IMG/VR virus record: IMGVR_UViG_3300018084_000005
Span: 1-49,497 of that record
Source of the DNA: a virus
DNA length: 49,497 nt
Strand: one strand, 5' to 3'
Shown: in pieces, positions 23,336 to 31,096 of the stretch
How positions within the stretch are numbered: position 1 is the stretch's first letter
How the letters are laid out: every line of letters begins with the position of its first letter
Position numbers and translations under genes: made by a program
The notes under the pieces: model-generated
The model's input: the letters and a program-made list of their open reading frames with translations, nothing else
Databases searched by the model: none
What the model was told of the DNA's origin: nothing

Positions 23336-26300
23336 GTGGCAATCCCCGATGGCGTCGAGACCGTAACGATCAACAGCTGCACGCCGTTGACGTTGCCCGA
23401 CGGAACCCTCATCCGTGGCCACATTCGATTCGTGGCACCCGACCTCAATGTGATCGGCGACGAGGACTTCATCTTCGGTGGAGAATCCCCGGCTGAGCTC
23501 TGCCATGGCGAGTTCAGCATCACGCTGGTTCCGCCGGACGCGACTGGCATCACTCCGACCGGATGGACCTACACGGCCATCGCGGAGTTCACCAACGCGC
23601 CCGGCTGGACGCGCTACGTCGACATCACCAAGGACAACCCGACCGTCTGCTTCGACGACGTGATCGTCCTCACGCCTGGAGACATCACCAACCCCGACAC
23701 GACGTTCGTCCGCAAGGCGGGCGACACCATGACCGGGGCTCTCATCCTGTCCGGTGACCCGTTGGTTGATCTGCAGGCTGCCACCAAGCAGTACGTGGAC
23801 AACGCCTTCGATCCGGCTCAGTTCGTGGACGTCGCAGGCGACACCATGACTGGTGAGCTCGTTCTGTTCGGCAACCCCACGCAGGCTCTCGGAGCCGCGC
23901 CGAGGCAGTACGTCGACCAGGCAGAGGCGGACGCCATAGCTTCGGCTACGGCGACAGCGGCGGCCGAGTCGGTCAGCCTCTCAGGCGATACGATGACAGG
24001 CCCCCTCGTGCTGAGCGGAGCCCCGACAATCGGTAACGGGGCGGCGACGAAGGACTACGTTGACACCGGAGACGACGCCCGCGTGGCCGTCGCCGGAGAC
24101 ACGATGACCGGACAGCTGGTCCTGTTCGGAGATCCGACGGTTGCTCTTGGTGCTGCTCCGAAGCAGTATGTGGATGCACAGGCGGCGGCTGCACAGGCGG
24201 CAGCGGAAGCGACTGCGGCAGCCGAGTCCGTCTCGCTCTCCGGCGACACGATGACCGGGGCACTGGTGCTCAACGCGGATCCGGTTGTTGCCCTCGGTGC
24301 GGCCACGAAGCAGTTCGCAGAAGCAGAGGCCGACGCTGCTCAAGCTGCTGCCGCTGCTGAGTCCGTCTCGCTCACTGGTGACACCATGTCAGGCGAGCTC
24401 GTGCTCTTCGGCGATCCCACGGTTGCACTCGGAGCCGCCCCCAAGCAGTACGTGGACGCCGCTCAGGCTGCTGCCGAAGCGACCGCAGCTGCGGAGTCGG
24501 TCTCGATCTCGGGCGACACCATGACCGGTCCGCTGATCCTGAACGCCGATCCGACGGTCGCTCTCGGCGCGGCGACCAAGCAGTACGTGGACCAGGCCGA
24601 GGCCGACGCGATCTCCACGGCGACGGCAACGGCGGCTGCAGAGTCCGTGAGTCTGACCGGCGACACGATGACGGGCGAACTCGTCTTGTTCGGCGACCCG
24701 ACCGTGGCTCTGGGTGCGACCCCGAAGCAGTACGTCGACGGACTGGACGCGCAGAATGTCAAGCTCACGGGCAACCAGACGATCGCTGGGATCAAGACGT
24801 TCTCCTCGATCCCCGTTCTGCCCGGTTCGGACCCGGTGGCTGCGAACGAGGCAGTGCGCAAGGCGTATGTCGACACGCTCGATGCACAGAACGTTAAGCT
24901 CACTGGTGCGCAGTCTGTCGCTGGCCAGAAGACCTTCACCGACGCGCTCGCGGTCGAGGACGGCTCGGACGTCAACCTGTTCACGGTCGAGCAGACCAAC
25001 ACGGGTGCTCTCGCCGGGGTCATGAAGCTCATCGCCGGGCAGTCGATCCAGTCGGCCTTCCTCGGTACGTACCAGGGTGCTGCAACCAACTCCTGGGCGA
25101 TCCGGGCGGACGGCCGGTACGAGGCCGGAGACGGCACCCTCGCTCGCGACGCGCTCATCGCTCGCGTCGCGGCTGGAGTCTGGCAGGTCACGTCGCAGAT
25201 CCGAGCTTCCGGGGCTGCTCCGCTGGACGACGCCGACCTGACGCGCAAGGACTACGTCGACGGGCTCGACGCGGAGAACGTCAAGCTCACCGGTGCACAG
25301 AGCATCGATGGCGTCAAGACGTTCACGAGCATCCCGGTGCTGCCGGCAAGCGACCCCACGACCGACAACGAAGCCGTCCGCAAGTTGTACGTGGACACGG
25401 GCGACGATGCTCGGGTCGCGGTCGCGGGCGACACGATGACGGGCTTCCTGACGCTCAACGCCGATCCGACGGATCCGCTCCACGCTGCGACCCAGCAGTA
25501 TGTCGACCAGCAGGCGGATGCGGCTCAGGCCGCCGCTGAGGCCACGGCTGCTGCAGAGTCGGTGTCCGTCACGGGCGACACGATGTCTGGAGAGCTGATC
25601 CTCTTCGGCGATCCGACCGTGGATCTTGGGGCCGCTCCCAAGCAGTACGTCGACGACACGATCATCTCCGAGTTCCTGTCGACCCTCGGACTCTCGACCG
25701 GCGTCATCCTCGGTGGCGAGTTGGAGGTCAACGGCGTCGACGACACGATGGTCGACATCAGCGACACGGTCGGCGTGATCGTGGACTACACAACGACGCC
25801 GACGACTCCGACCATCACCAAGGTCTCGTTCCCTGCGGACACGATCACGATCACCGATCTCGTCGAGCCCATCACCTGGCTCCTTCTGGACTCGACCGGA
25901 ACGGTAGTTCAGCAGACGACGCGCCCCACCAATACGCAGCGCCGCTCGCACCTGGTACTCGGGGGCGTACTGATCGGTGGCGGCGGCATCATCGCCGACC
26001 AGAGCCTGCCGAACTACCTTCCGCAGACGCTCAACCAGCTGTACGACCTGATGGACGCGCTCGGTCCGTTCAACATCACGGGCAACCTCCTCACGCCCTC
26101 CGGCGCGAATCTGCAGCTGGCCAAGACTGCCGGCACCGTGTTCGACCGCGCGTTCAACCACTTCGCCGGACCGGTACTCACGGCCGATCCGCACGTGTCC
26201 GAGACGGCTGCACAGAACCCGGTCACAATGCGCTACGTGACGCAGACGCCCGCTGCGCCTGTGGCCACGGTTACGGTTGTGGACCCGACGATGTACGACG

Positions 26301-27835
26301 TTGCTGGAACGATCACGGCGATCCCTGGCGGATCCGGCGTGTCGACGATCCAGCGCGTCTACATCACGCCGCTCAACGACGTGACGCAGCAGGTCGTGAT
26401 CCAGTACGGCCAGACCGCATACGCAAGCCTGGACGAGGCGATCGCCAACATCGGTCGTCAGAGCTTCGTGCGTAACCCGAATCTGCAGGACTCCGTGCTC
26501 CTCGGATATGTCGTCATGAAGAAGTCCGCCACCAACCTGTCCGTTACTGCGGACGCCCGCGTCATCCAGGCGGCGAGGCTCAGCGGGAACGCGGCCGGTT
26601 CGGGAGACAGCCTCTCGCTGGCTCTGCTCCTCACCGGCGGAACCATGACGGGCGATCTGGTGCTGGCTGGCGACCCGAACGCGGCTCTCGAGGCTGCCAC
26701 GATGCAGTACGTGGATGCGGGCGACGCCACGGCCGTCAAGCTCACGGGTGCACAGACCGTGGCTGGTGTCAAGACGTTCTCCAGCATCCCGGTCCTCCCG
26801 GCCTCGGACCCGACAACGGGCAACGAGGCGACGCGCAAGACGTACGTGGACAACCTGGACGCGGCCAACGTCAAGCTCACGGGAGCGCAGACGATTGCGG
26901 GCGTGAAGACGTTCTCGTCGATCCCCGTGGGACCGGCCTCGGACCCCACGACCGACAACCAGCTGACTCGCAAGTTCTATGTCGATGCGGGCGACTCTGC
27001 CAACGCCTCGGACATCGCCACGCTCGACGGCGAAGTCGTGAAGCTTACCGGGGACCAGGCTGTTGCAGGTATCAAGACCTTCTCGTCCATCCCGGTCGGC
27101 CCCGCATCCGACCCGACCACCGACAACCAGCTCACGAGGAAGCTGTACGTCGACAACGGCGACGCAGCAGTCCAGTCCAACGTGGACGACGTGGTCTCGG
27201 ACCTGGCAGCCCTCGACGCGGCGGTCGTCAAGCTCACTGGCGATCAGTCGGTTGCCGGCATCAAGACATTCAGCTCGATCCCGCTCCTGCCGGCATCCAA
27301 CCCCACCACTGACAACCAGGCCACCCGCAAGCTCTACGTCGACACGCTTGACGGAGCCAACGTCAAGCTGACCGGCAACCAGTCGATCTCCGGCGTCAAG
27401 ACCTTCTCAAGCGGCATCAGCGTCACGGCCGGTCTCGGATCGGACAGGTTCGCTCGCAAGACCGCCAACACATCAAGGGCAAGCACGGTAACCACGACCG
27501 TTGACCCGCATCTTGTTGTTGCAGTTGAGGCCAACGCAACGTACAACGTGCTGGCGAACCTGGTTTGGCGACCCTCTGGATCAGGAGGATTCCGATTCAA
27601 GTTCACGGGTCCTTCCGGTGCAGAGATGGTCTACATGGACAATGACAGTGGTTCGGTTCTGGCAATAAACACCGAGCTCACATTCAACGTGACAACTGGA
27701 GCCAGCATCGGTGGCACGCTCGTCACCGCAGGAACTGCCGGCAACCTCTCGCTGTTCTGGGCTCAGAACGTCTCCAATGCAACGAACACCACCCTCAATG
27801 AGCACTCCGCACTCTGGCTCCGTCGGGTAGCATAG
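23336..27835 (+). CDS. tail fibre protein with two interspersed repeat families
   Basis: 1499 residues; likely the receptor-binding fibre. After a beta-rich N-terminal domain (1-120) come about 11 units of type A (GDTMTGELVLFGDPTVALGA then AAPKQYVD) and about 8 of type B (VKLTGAQTVAGVKTFSSIPV then RKLYVD), matching known phage tail fibre repeats. Between about residues 520 and 640 a B unit is interrupted by a different beta domain, and about 770-1080 is a non-repeat module (FPADTITITDLVEPITWLLL). The last 130 residues form a separate tip domain. GTG 23336 follows GGAGGAG. Located after lysis genes, which is unusual for structural genes but common in this phage type. Confidence 0.85.
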   Translation: MAIPDGVETVTINSCTPLTLPDGTLIRGHIRFVAPDLNVIGDEDFIFGGESPAELCHGEFSITLVPPDATGITPTGWTYTAIAEFTNAPGWTRYVDITKDNPTVCFDDVIVLTPGDITNPDTTFVRKAGDTMTGALILSGDPLVDLQAATKQYVDNAFDPAQFVDVAGDTMTGELVLFGNPTQALGAAPRQYVDQAEADAIASATATAAAESVSLSGDTMTGPLVLSGAPTIGNGAATKDYVDTGDDARVAVAGDTMTGQLVLFGDPTVALGAAPKQYVDAQAAAAQAAAEATAAAESVSLSGDTMTGALVLNADPVVALGAATKQFAEAEADAAQAAAAAESVSLTGDTMSGELVLFGDPTVALGAAPKQYVDAAQAAAEATAAAESVSISGDTMTGPLILNADPTVALGAATKQYVDQAEADAISTATATAAAESVSLTGDTMTGELVLFGDPTVALGATPKQYVDGLDAQNVKLTGNQTIAGIKTFSSIPVLPGSDPVAANEAVRKAYVDTLDAQNVKLTGAQSVAGQKTFTDALAVEDGSDVNLFTVEQTNTGALAGVMKLIAGQSIQSAFLGTYQGAATNSWAIRADGRYEAGDGTLARDALIARVAAGVWQVTSQIRASGAAPLDDADLTRKDYVDGLDAENVKLTGAQSIDGVKTFTSIPVLPASDPTTDNEAVRKLYVDTGDDARVAVAGDTMTGFLTLNADPTDPLHAATQQYVDQQADAAQAAAEATAAAESVSVTGDTMSGELILFGDPTVDLGAAPKQYVDDTIISEFLSTLGLSTGVILGGELEVNGVDDTMVDISDTVGVIVDYTTTPTTPTITKVSFPADTITITDLVEPITWLLLDSTGTVVQQTTRPTNTQRRSHLVLGGVLIGGGGIIADQSLPNYLPQTLNQLYDLMDALGPFNITGNLLTPSGANLQLAKTAGTVFDRAFNHFAGPVLTADPHVSETAAQNPVTMRYVTQTPAAPVATVTVVDPTMYDVAGTITAIPGGSGVSTIQRVYITPLNDVTQQVVIQYGQTAYASLDEAIANIGRQSFVRNPNLQDSVLLGYVVMKKSATNLSVTADARVIQAARLSGNAAGSGDSLSLALLLTGGTMTGDLVLAGDPNAALEAATMQYVDAGDATAVKLTGAQTVAGVKTFSSIPVLPASDPTTGNEATRKTYVDNLDAANVKLTGAQTIAGVKTFSSIPVGPASDPTTDNQLTRKFYVDAGDSANASDIATLDGEVVKLTGDQAVAGIKTFSSIPVGPASDPTTDNQLTRKLYVDNGDAAVQSNVDDVVSDLAALDAAVVKLTGDQSVAGIKTFSSIPLLPASNPTTDNQATRKLYVDTLDGANVKLTGNQSISGVKTFSSGISVTAGLGSDRFARKTANTSRASTVTTTVDPHLVVAVEANATYNVLANLVWRPSGSGGFRFKFTGPSGAEMVYMDNDSGSVLAINTELTFNVTTGASIGGTLVTAGTAGNLSLFWAQNVSNATNTTLNEHSALWLRRVA
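23703..27430 (+). repeat. in-gene repeat array coding the A and B fibre units
   Basis: DNA-level similarity between units (for example GGCGACACCATGACCGG-like starts) follows from the protein repeats. A units dominate the first third and B units the last third, with one A unit (GGTMTGDLVLAGDP) heading the final B array. Such tandem homology allows unit loss or gain by recombination. Confidence 0.75.
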
Positions 27836-27836
27836 G

Positions 27837-27867
27837 TTCTCGCGGCGGATGGGTGTCCGCCTGAGAA
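27837..27867 (+). terminator. hairpin between fibre gene and glycosyltransferase
   Basis: Arms TTCTC-GC-GGCGGA and TCCGCC-T-GAGAA around a TGGGTG loop. It could attenuate transcription so that the downstream sugar cassette is less expressed than the fibre. Confidence 0.55.
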
Positions 27868-27877
27868 TGGAGCGATC

Positions 27878-28816
27878 GTGTCAGAGCTGAAGCTGTACAT
27901 CCTTGGCTATCCCCAGGAGTTCCGAGGGAACCACTGGAAGCGGGATATCGAGAAGGCTGCTCTCAAGCTCGGATGGGACGTAACACACAGGGCGGCTCAG
28001 GCCGCTCGAACGGAAGAGGTCCTGCGTGAGTGCAAAGACGCGGACCTCTTCCTGTGGTTGCGGACGCATCGCAACGATCCGCACGACGACGCATACGCGA
28101 TGCTCCGCAAGATCGAGGACGCGGGTGTTCCGACCGTCGGCATGCACATGGACTTGTACTGGAACCTTCCGCAGCGAGAGCCGTACGTGAACATCCAGCA
28201 GAACCCCTGGTGGTCCTGCCAGCGCGTCTACACGGCCGACGGGGGCCACGCGGCGGAGTTCGCTGAGCGGGGTATCAACCACTTCTGGATGCCGCCTGCA
28301 ATGGGCGACGAGCACTTCGGGCTCGCCGAGCTCCCGGTCAGGTGCCGCTTCAAGAAGCGCTACGTGTTCGTCGGCAGCAACTCGCGCGGCATCCACGGCG
28401 ACCACCGAGCTAAGCTGCTCCAGTGGGCTCGCAGGCGGTACGGTCCGGGCTTCCAGCACTACGGACAGCACAACAAGGTGTACAACTCGGAGCTCAGTCA
28501 GGTGTACGCCGTGGCCCGCGTTGCGTTCGGAGACTCGGCACCGGCCGACTACTACTGGTCGGACCGCATCCCGACGACGATGGGCAGGGGCGGGGTGCTG
28601 GCCTACCCCAACACGCCGGGGCTCGCAGAGCAGGGCTACGACGACACCAACATGATCCTGTTCGACAGGTACGACTTCGACACGCTGAGCTACAAGGTCT
28701 CGGCCCTCGACACCAATGAGCTCGCAGCCATGCGAGAGGCCGCGCTCACGGTCACGGAAGAACGACACATGTGGCGGCACAGGCTGCTGCAGATCAAGGA
28801 AGAGGTCCTGGGATGA
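27878..28816 (+). CDS. CgeB-like glycosyltransferase (GT-B type)
   Basis: 312 residues. The N-terminal half (ADLFLWLRTHRNDPHDDAYA, then VGMHMDLYWNLPQREP) and C-terminal half (KKRYVFVGSNSRGIHGDHRA, then MGRGGVLAYPNTPGL) resemble the Glyco_trans_1_2/CgeB family, which transfer an activated sugar. The Gly-rich GRGGVLAYP loop is the usual nucleotide-sugar site. GTG 27878 starts ten bases after a hairpin. It begins a cassette with a nucleotidyltransferase and a methyltransferase and follows the tail fibre, so modification of virion protein or of host glycan are the leading ideas. Acceptor unknown. Confidence 0.72.
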   Translation: MSELKLYILGYPQEFRGNHWKRDIEKAALKLGWDVTHRAAQAARTEEVLRECKDADLFLWLRTHRNDPHDDAYAMLRKIEDAGVPTVGMHMDLYWNLPQREPYVNIQQNPWWSCQRVYTADGGHAAEFAERGINHFWMPPAMGDEHFGLAELPVRCRFKKRYVFVGSNSRGIHGDHRAKLLQWARRRYGPGFQHYGQHNKVYNSELSQVYAVARVAFGDSAPADYYWSDRIPTTMGRGGVLAYPNTPGLAEQGYDDTNMILFDRYDFDTLSYKVSALDTNELAAMREAALTVTEERHMWRHRLLQIKEEVLG

Positions 28817-29463
28817 AGGTCATCGTCGCTGCTTCCGGCAGCCAGAACAAGTGGGGTCGACATCTCGGCGTCCCTTCGCATCTCGCTCCGCTGACGCGCC
28901 ACGACGGGCAGCCTCTCATCGAGCGAACCATCGAGCAGCTGTCTGCCTACGGCCACGAGGTGCACCTCCTCACGCCGAATGACCCGGCATACGTAGGACT
29001 GCCGGCAACCCGGCACATCATCCAGGAGTTCAAGCAGAGCGAGTTCGAGGCGAGCCGTCCGCTGTGGGATCCGGAGGGCCGGACGATCCTGTTCTTGGGC
29101 GACGTGTACTTCAGCGACCAGGCCATCGAGCGCATCATGCACTTCGGCAAGCGGCAGTACATGGCGTTCGGCCGGTTCGGTCCGAGCCAGATCACCGGGA
29201 CGCCGTACGGCGAGCTGTTCGCTGCCAGCTGGTACGGCGAGCACATCATCCAGATGGACGCGTATCTGCGCAACGTGCACAAGCTCCGCGCCGACGGCAA
29301 GATCACGCGGCCTCCCGGATGGATGCTCCTGCGGTCCTGGCAGCGGACCCCGATCGCTCGCCACAAGGTGACGCCGAAGCACTTCATCGAGATCAACGAC
29401 GAGACCGACGACATCGACTTCCCGGTGGACTACGAGCGCCACCCCGCAACGAGGAGCAACTGA
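28813..29463 (+). CDS. nucleotidyltransferase-like protein (GT-A/NTP-transferase fold)
   Basis: 216 residues. The start MKVIVAASGSQNKWGRHLGV continues PSHLAPL and follows the G-x3-R-x-P(K)xLxPL opening of NTP_transferases that make NDP-sugars, and TILFLGDVYFSD resembles the metal-binding strand. The lysine that usually follows the proline is replaced by Ser-His, so activity towards a normal sugar phosphate is uncertain. ATG 28813 overlaps the glycosyltransferase stop by four bases, so the two are coupled. Alternative: an inactive or glycosyltransferase A relative. Confidence 0.6.
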   Translation: MKVIVAASGSQNKWGRHLGVPSHLAPLTRHDGQPLIERTIEQLSAYGHEVHLLTPNDPAYVGLPATRHIIQEFKQSEFEASRPLWDPEGRTILFLGDVYFSDQAIERIMHFGKRQYMAFGRFGPSQITGTPYGELFAASWYGEHIIQMDAYLRNVHKLRADGKITRPPGWMLLRSWQRTPIARHKVTPKHFIEINDETDDIDFPVDYERHPATRSN

Positions 29464-30113
29464 TGGGCACCGTGTTCGTGGACTTCCCGTCCCTGGTCAC
29501 CAATCTCGGCATCACGCCGACCCACATCATCCACGTGGGAGCGCACAGGGGCGAGGAGGTTCCGTTCTACAAGGAGGCCAACGCCGGACACATCACGCTC
29601 GTCGAGCCGATCCCCGAGCTCGCTCAGGTCCTGCGGGATCGGTACGAGGAGGACACGACAGTCACCGTCGTCGAGAGCGCCTGCGGCCCTGCCCCGACCA
29701 CCGCCACGTTGAGCATCATGCAGAAGACGAACCTGTCCACTCTCGTGACGCCGCAGAGCTCCGACCTTCTTCACCGAGTCATCCAGGTCTCCGTGGTCCG
29801 GCTCGACAGCATCCAGGGCGACGCGAACGTGGCCGTGATCGACGCACAGGGCATGGAGCTCCAGGTACTCGGAGCCGCCGACCTGACGCAGTTCGATCTC
29901 ATCATCACGGAGTGCTGCACCAAGGACGACCCGACCATCGCCGTCGGCTACGACGAGACGGTAGAGTTCATGGAAGCCAACGGCTTCCGCGAGGCCAACA
30001 AGTGGTCGCGCGACTACCAGTGGATCAACAAGTGGTCGCGAGGCAGCCGGGCTCGCTTCCACAAGGGCGGCGGAGCCGTGTACGACGCGGCCTTCATCAA
30101 GGAGGATGCATGA
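29463..30113 (+). CDS. FkbM-family methyltransferase
   Basis: 216 residues. The segment HIIHVGAHRGEEVPFYKEA is the family's SAM-binding motif I, LVEPIPELAQVL the acidic end of the second strand, VVESACGP the third, and VVRLDSI then VAVIDAQGMELQVLGAAD match the conserved FkbM pattern VRLDS...IKIDVQGxE. Known members O-methylate sugars or polyketides. Overlaps the previous gene by one base (TGATG). The family and the cassette suggest methylation of the sugar added by the neighbouring glycosyltransferase. Confidence 0.85.
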   Translation: MGTVFVDFPSLVTNLGITPTHIIHVGAHRGEEVPFYKEANAGHITLVEPIPELAQVLRDRYEEDTTVTVVESACGPAPTTATLSIMQKTNLSTLVTPQSSDLLHRVIQVSVVRLDSIQGDANVAVIDAQGMELQVLGAADLTQFDLIITECCTKDDPTIAVGYDETVEFMEANGFREANKWSRDYQWINKWSRGSRARFHKGGGAVYDAAFIKEDA

Positions 30114-30319
30114 CAACTGCAGACATCGTGTGGGGGCTTCTGCTCCTCGCTGGCGTCGTCTACGAGATCGCGGCCATCCGCTCGAAGCGCTGGGAGGACA
30201 CCCTCTCCCAGACCACTCGCAAGTGGTTCCACACCAAGACGGTGGCCGGTGCCTGGACCTTCGGCGTCCTCTGGGTCGGCTTCTCCGGCTGGTACCTCTG
30301 GCACATCCTCTGGCAGTAA
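30110..30319 (+). CDS. small membrane protein, 69 aa
   Basis: Two hydrophobic segments (IVWGLLLLAGVVYEIAAI and TFGVLWVGFSGWYLWHILW) are joined by a basic charged loop. ATG 30110 overlaps the methyltransferase stop (ATGA) with GGAGG upstream. Similar two-helix proteins occur as second holins or superinfection-related proteins in actinophages; here it closes the sugar cassette, so a membrane anchor for that pathway is also possible. Confidence 0.65.
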   Translation: MTTADIVWGLLLLAGVVYEIAAIRSKRWEDTLSQTTRKWFHTKTVAGAWTFGVLWVGFSGWYLWHILWQ

Positions 30320-30353
30320 TTCTGCAGAAGGGTAGCCAGCGTTCTCGAGATGG

Positions 30354-30362
30354 GGTATAGTT
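30354..30362 (+). promoter_or_regulatory. candidate -10 element GGTATAGTT before last late gene
   Basis: One mismatch to GGTANNATT; the hexamer TATAGT is close to a canonical -10. It lies 43 bases before ATG 30405 and is directly followed by a leader hairpin. Confidence 0.5.
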
Positions 30363-30388
30363 CTTGTTGTAAGGGAAACAACGAGAAC
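30360..30388 (+). repeat. leader hairpin before last late gene
   Basis: Eleven-base arms GTTCTTGTTGT and ACAACGAGAAC (one G-T pair) with a seven-base purine loop lie between the promoter-like motif and the AGGAGG ribosome site. A 5' hairpin of this kind can stabilise mRNA or act as an operator. Confidence 0.55.
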
Positions 30389-30404
30389 GCCCCAGGAGGC
30401 AACC

Positions 30405-30932
30405 ATGGACCGCACCGAGTTCGAGAACGCTGCTTACTCCGGCTACGTCAGCCGTGGCATCGGCGACACGGACGGCTGGTACCACCCGATCGACAAGACC
30501 GCGTTCGTCGACGCCATGCGCCTGCGGGTGCCGGTCATGCCGGAGGACTTCACCCGCTACAACGACACGGAGTTCCGCCCCACCGAGCAGCAGTGCCGCG
30601 AGTACAACCAGACCTTCACCAGCAAGCCGAAGGTCCTGCGCCTCGCGGTCAAGGTCGCCGAGGGCTGGAGGACGGTCGAGGTTGCCGGCACGAAGGACGC
30701 TCACGAGGTGCTCGGCCGCATCGCCGCCACGGTCGGCTTCACGGAGGCCCGCCTGGAGGACTACGCCAGCGTCGAGAACGGCTACTGGGTCCCGCAGATC
30801 CGCTACATCGCCGGTGAGTTCGTCGGCAACAACAAGGCGGTCACCGACAAGAAGCGGATCCGCCGGGGCGACCGATTCGGCAAGTACGCCGAGCTGCTGA
30901 AGTGGAGCGAGTCGAGCGACATGAGCATCTGA
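30405..30932 (+). CDS. hypothetical protein, 175 aa, last late gene
   Basis: No recognised family. It starts MDRTEFENAAYSGYVSRGIG, is aromatic-rich in the first half and basic at the end (KKRIRRGDRFGKYAELLKWS). It has its own promoter-like motif, leader hairpin, strong AGGAGG site and following terminator, so it is a separate well-expressed unit. That arrangement suggests an independently timed gene, perhaps early, rather than a structural part. Confidence 0.7.
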   Translation: MDRTEFENAAYSGYVSRGIGDTDGWYHPIDKTAFVDAMRLRVPVMPEDFTRYNDTEFRPTEQQCREYNQTFTSKPKVLRLAVKVAEGWRTVEVAGTKDAHEVLGRIAATVGFTEARLEDYASVENGYWVPQIRYIAGEFVGNNKAVTDKKRIRRGDRFGKYAELLKWSESSDMSI

Positions 30933-30944
30933 GCCAGAACGCAA

Positions 30945-30980
30945 AAGAGCCCCGCTTCCCTTCCGGGAGGCGGGGCTCTT
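30945..30980. terminator. bidirectional terminator between convergent arms
   Basis: Arms AAGAGCCCCGC and GCGGGGCTCTT with an inner CTTCCC/GGGAGG-like pairing, flanked by an A run on the left. It serves the rightward arm and, by its symmetry, the leftward helicase transcript. Confidence 0.85.
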
Positions 30981-31008
30981 CGCCGTTGTCATGCCGGCAA
31001 GGCGGCTC

Positions 31009-31087
31009 GGTGGGCGCGTAACGGGAGACGGAGTCTGGGTCGGTCCCCTGGGCCATCCGAGCCGAGCTCGGCCGTTACGCGCCCACC
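31009..31087. repeat. 16-base perfect inverted repeat with structured loop
   Basis: GGTGGGCGCGTAACGG at 31009-31024 is the exact reverse complement of 31072-31087. The 47-base interior contains further pairing (GGTCGG...CCGAGCC). It lies ten bases from the helicase stop and may be its main terminator, but its arms are longer than needed for that alone. Confidence 0.8.
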
Positions 31088-31096
31088 TACGGCTTC

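Noticed and set aside
22057-23553. 498-codon minus-strand frame over the endolysin
   Set aside because: Antisense of a confidently recognised amidase; no domain of its own.
24389-26194. 601-codon minus-strand frame inside the fibre gene
   Set aside because: Antisense shadow of the repeat-coded fibre; composition is repetitive Arg/Gly/Val with no ribosome site.
23703-27430. Regular DNA repeats that could look like a CRISPR array
   Set aside because: Units are in-frame coding repeats of the fibre; no short identical repeats with unique spacers.
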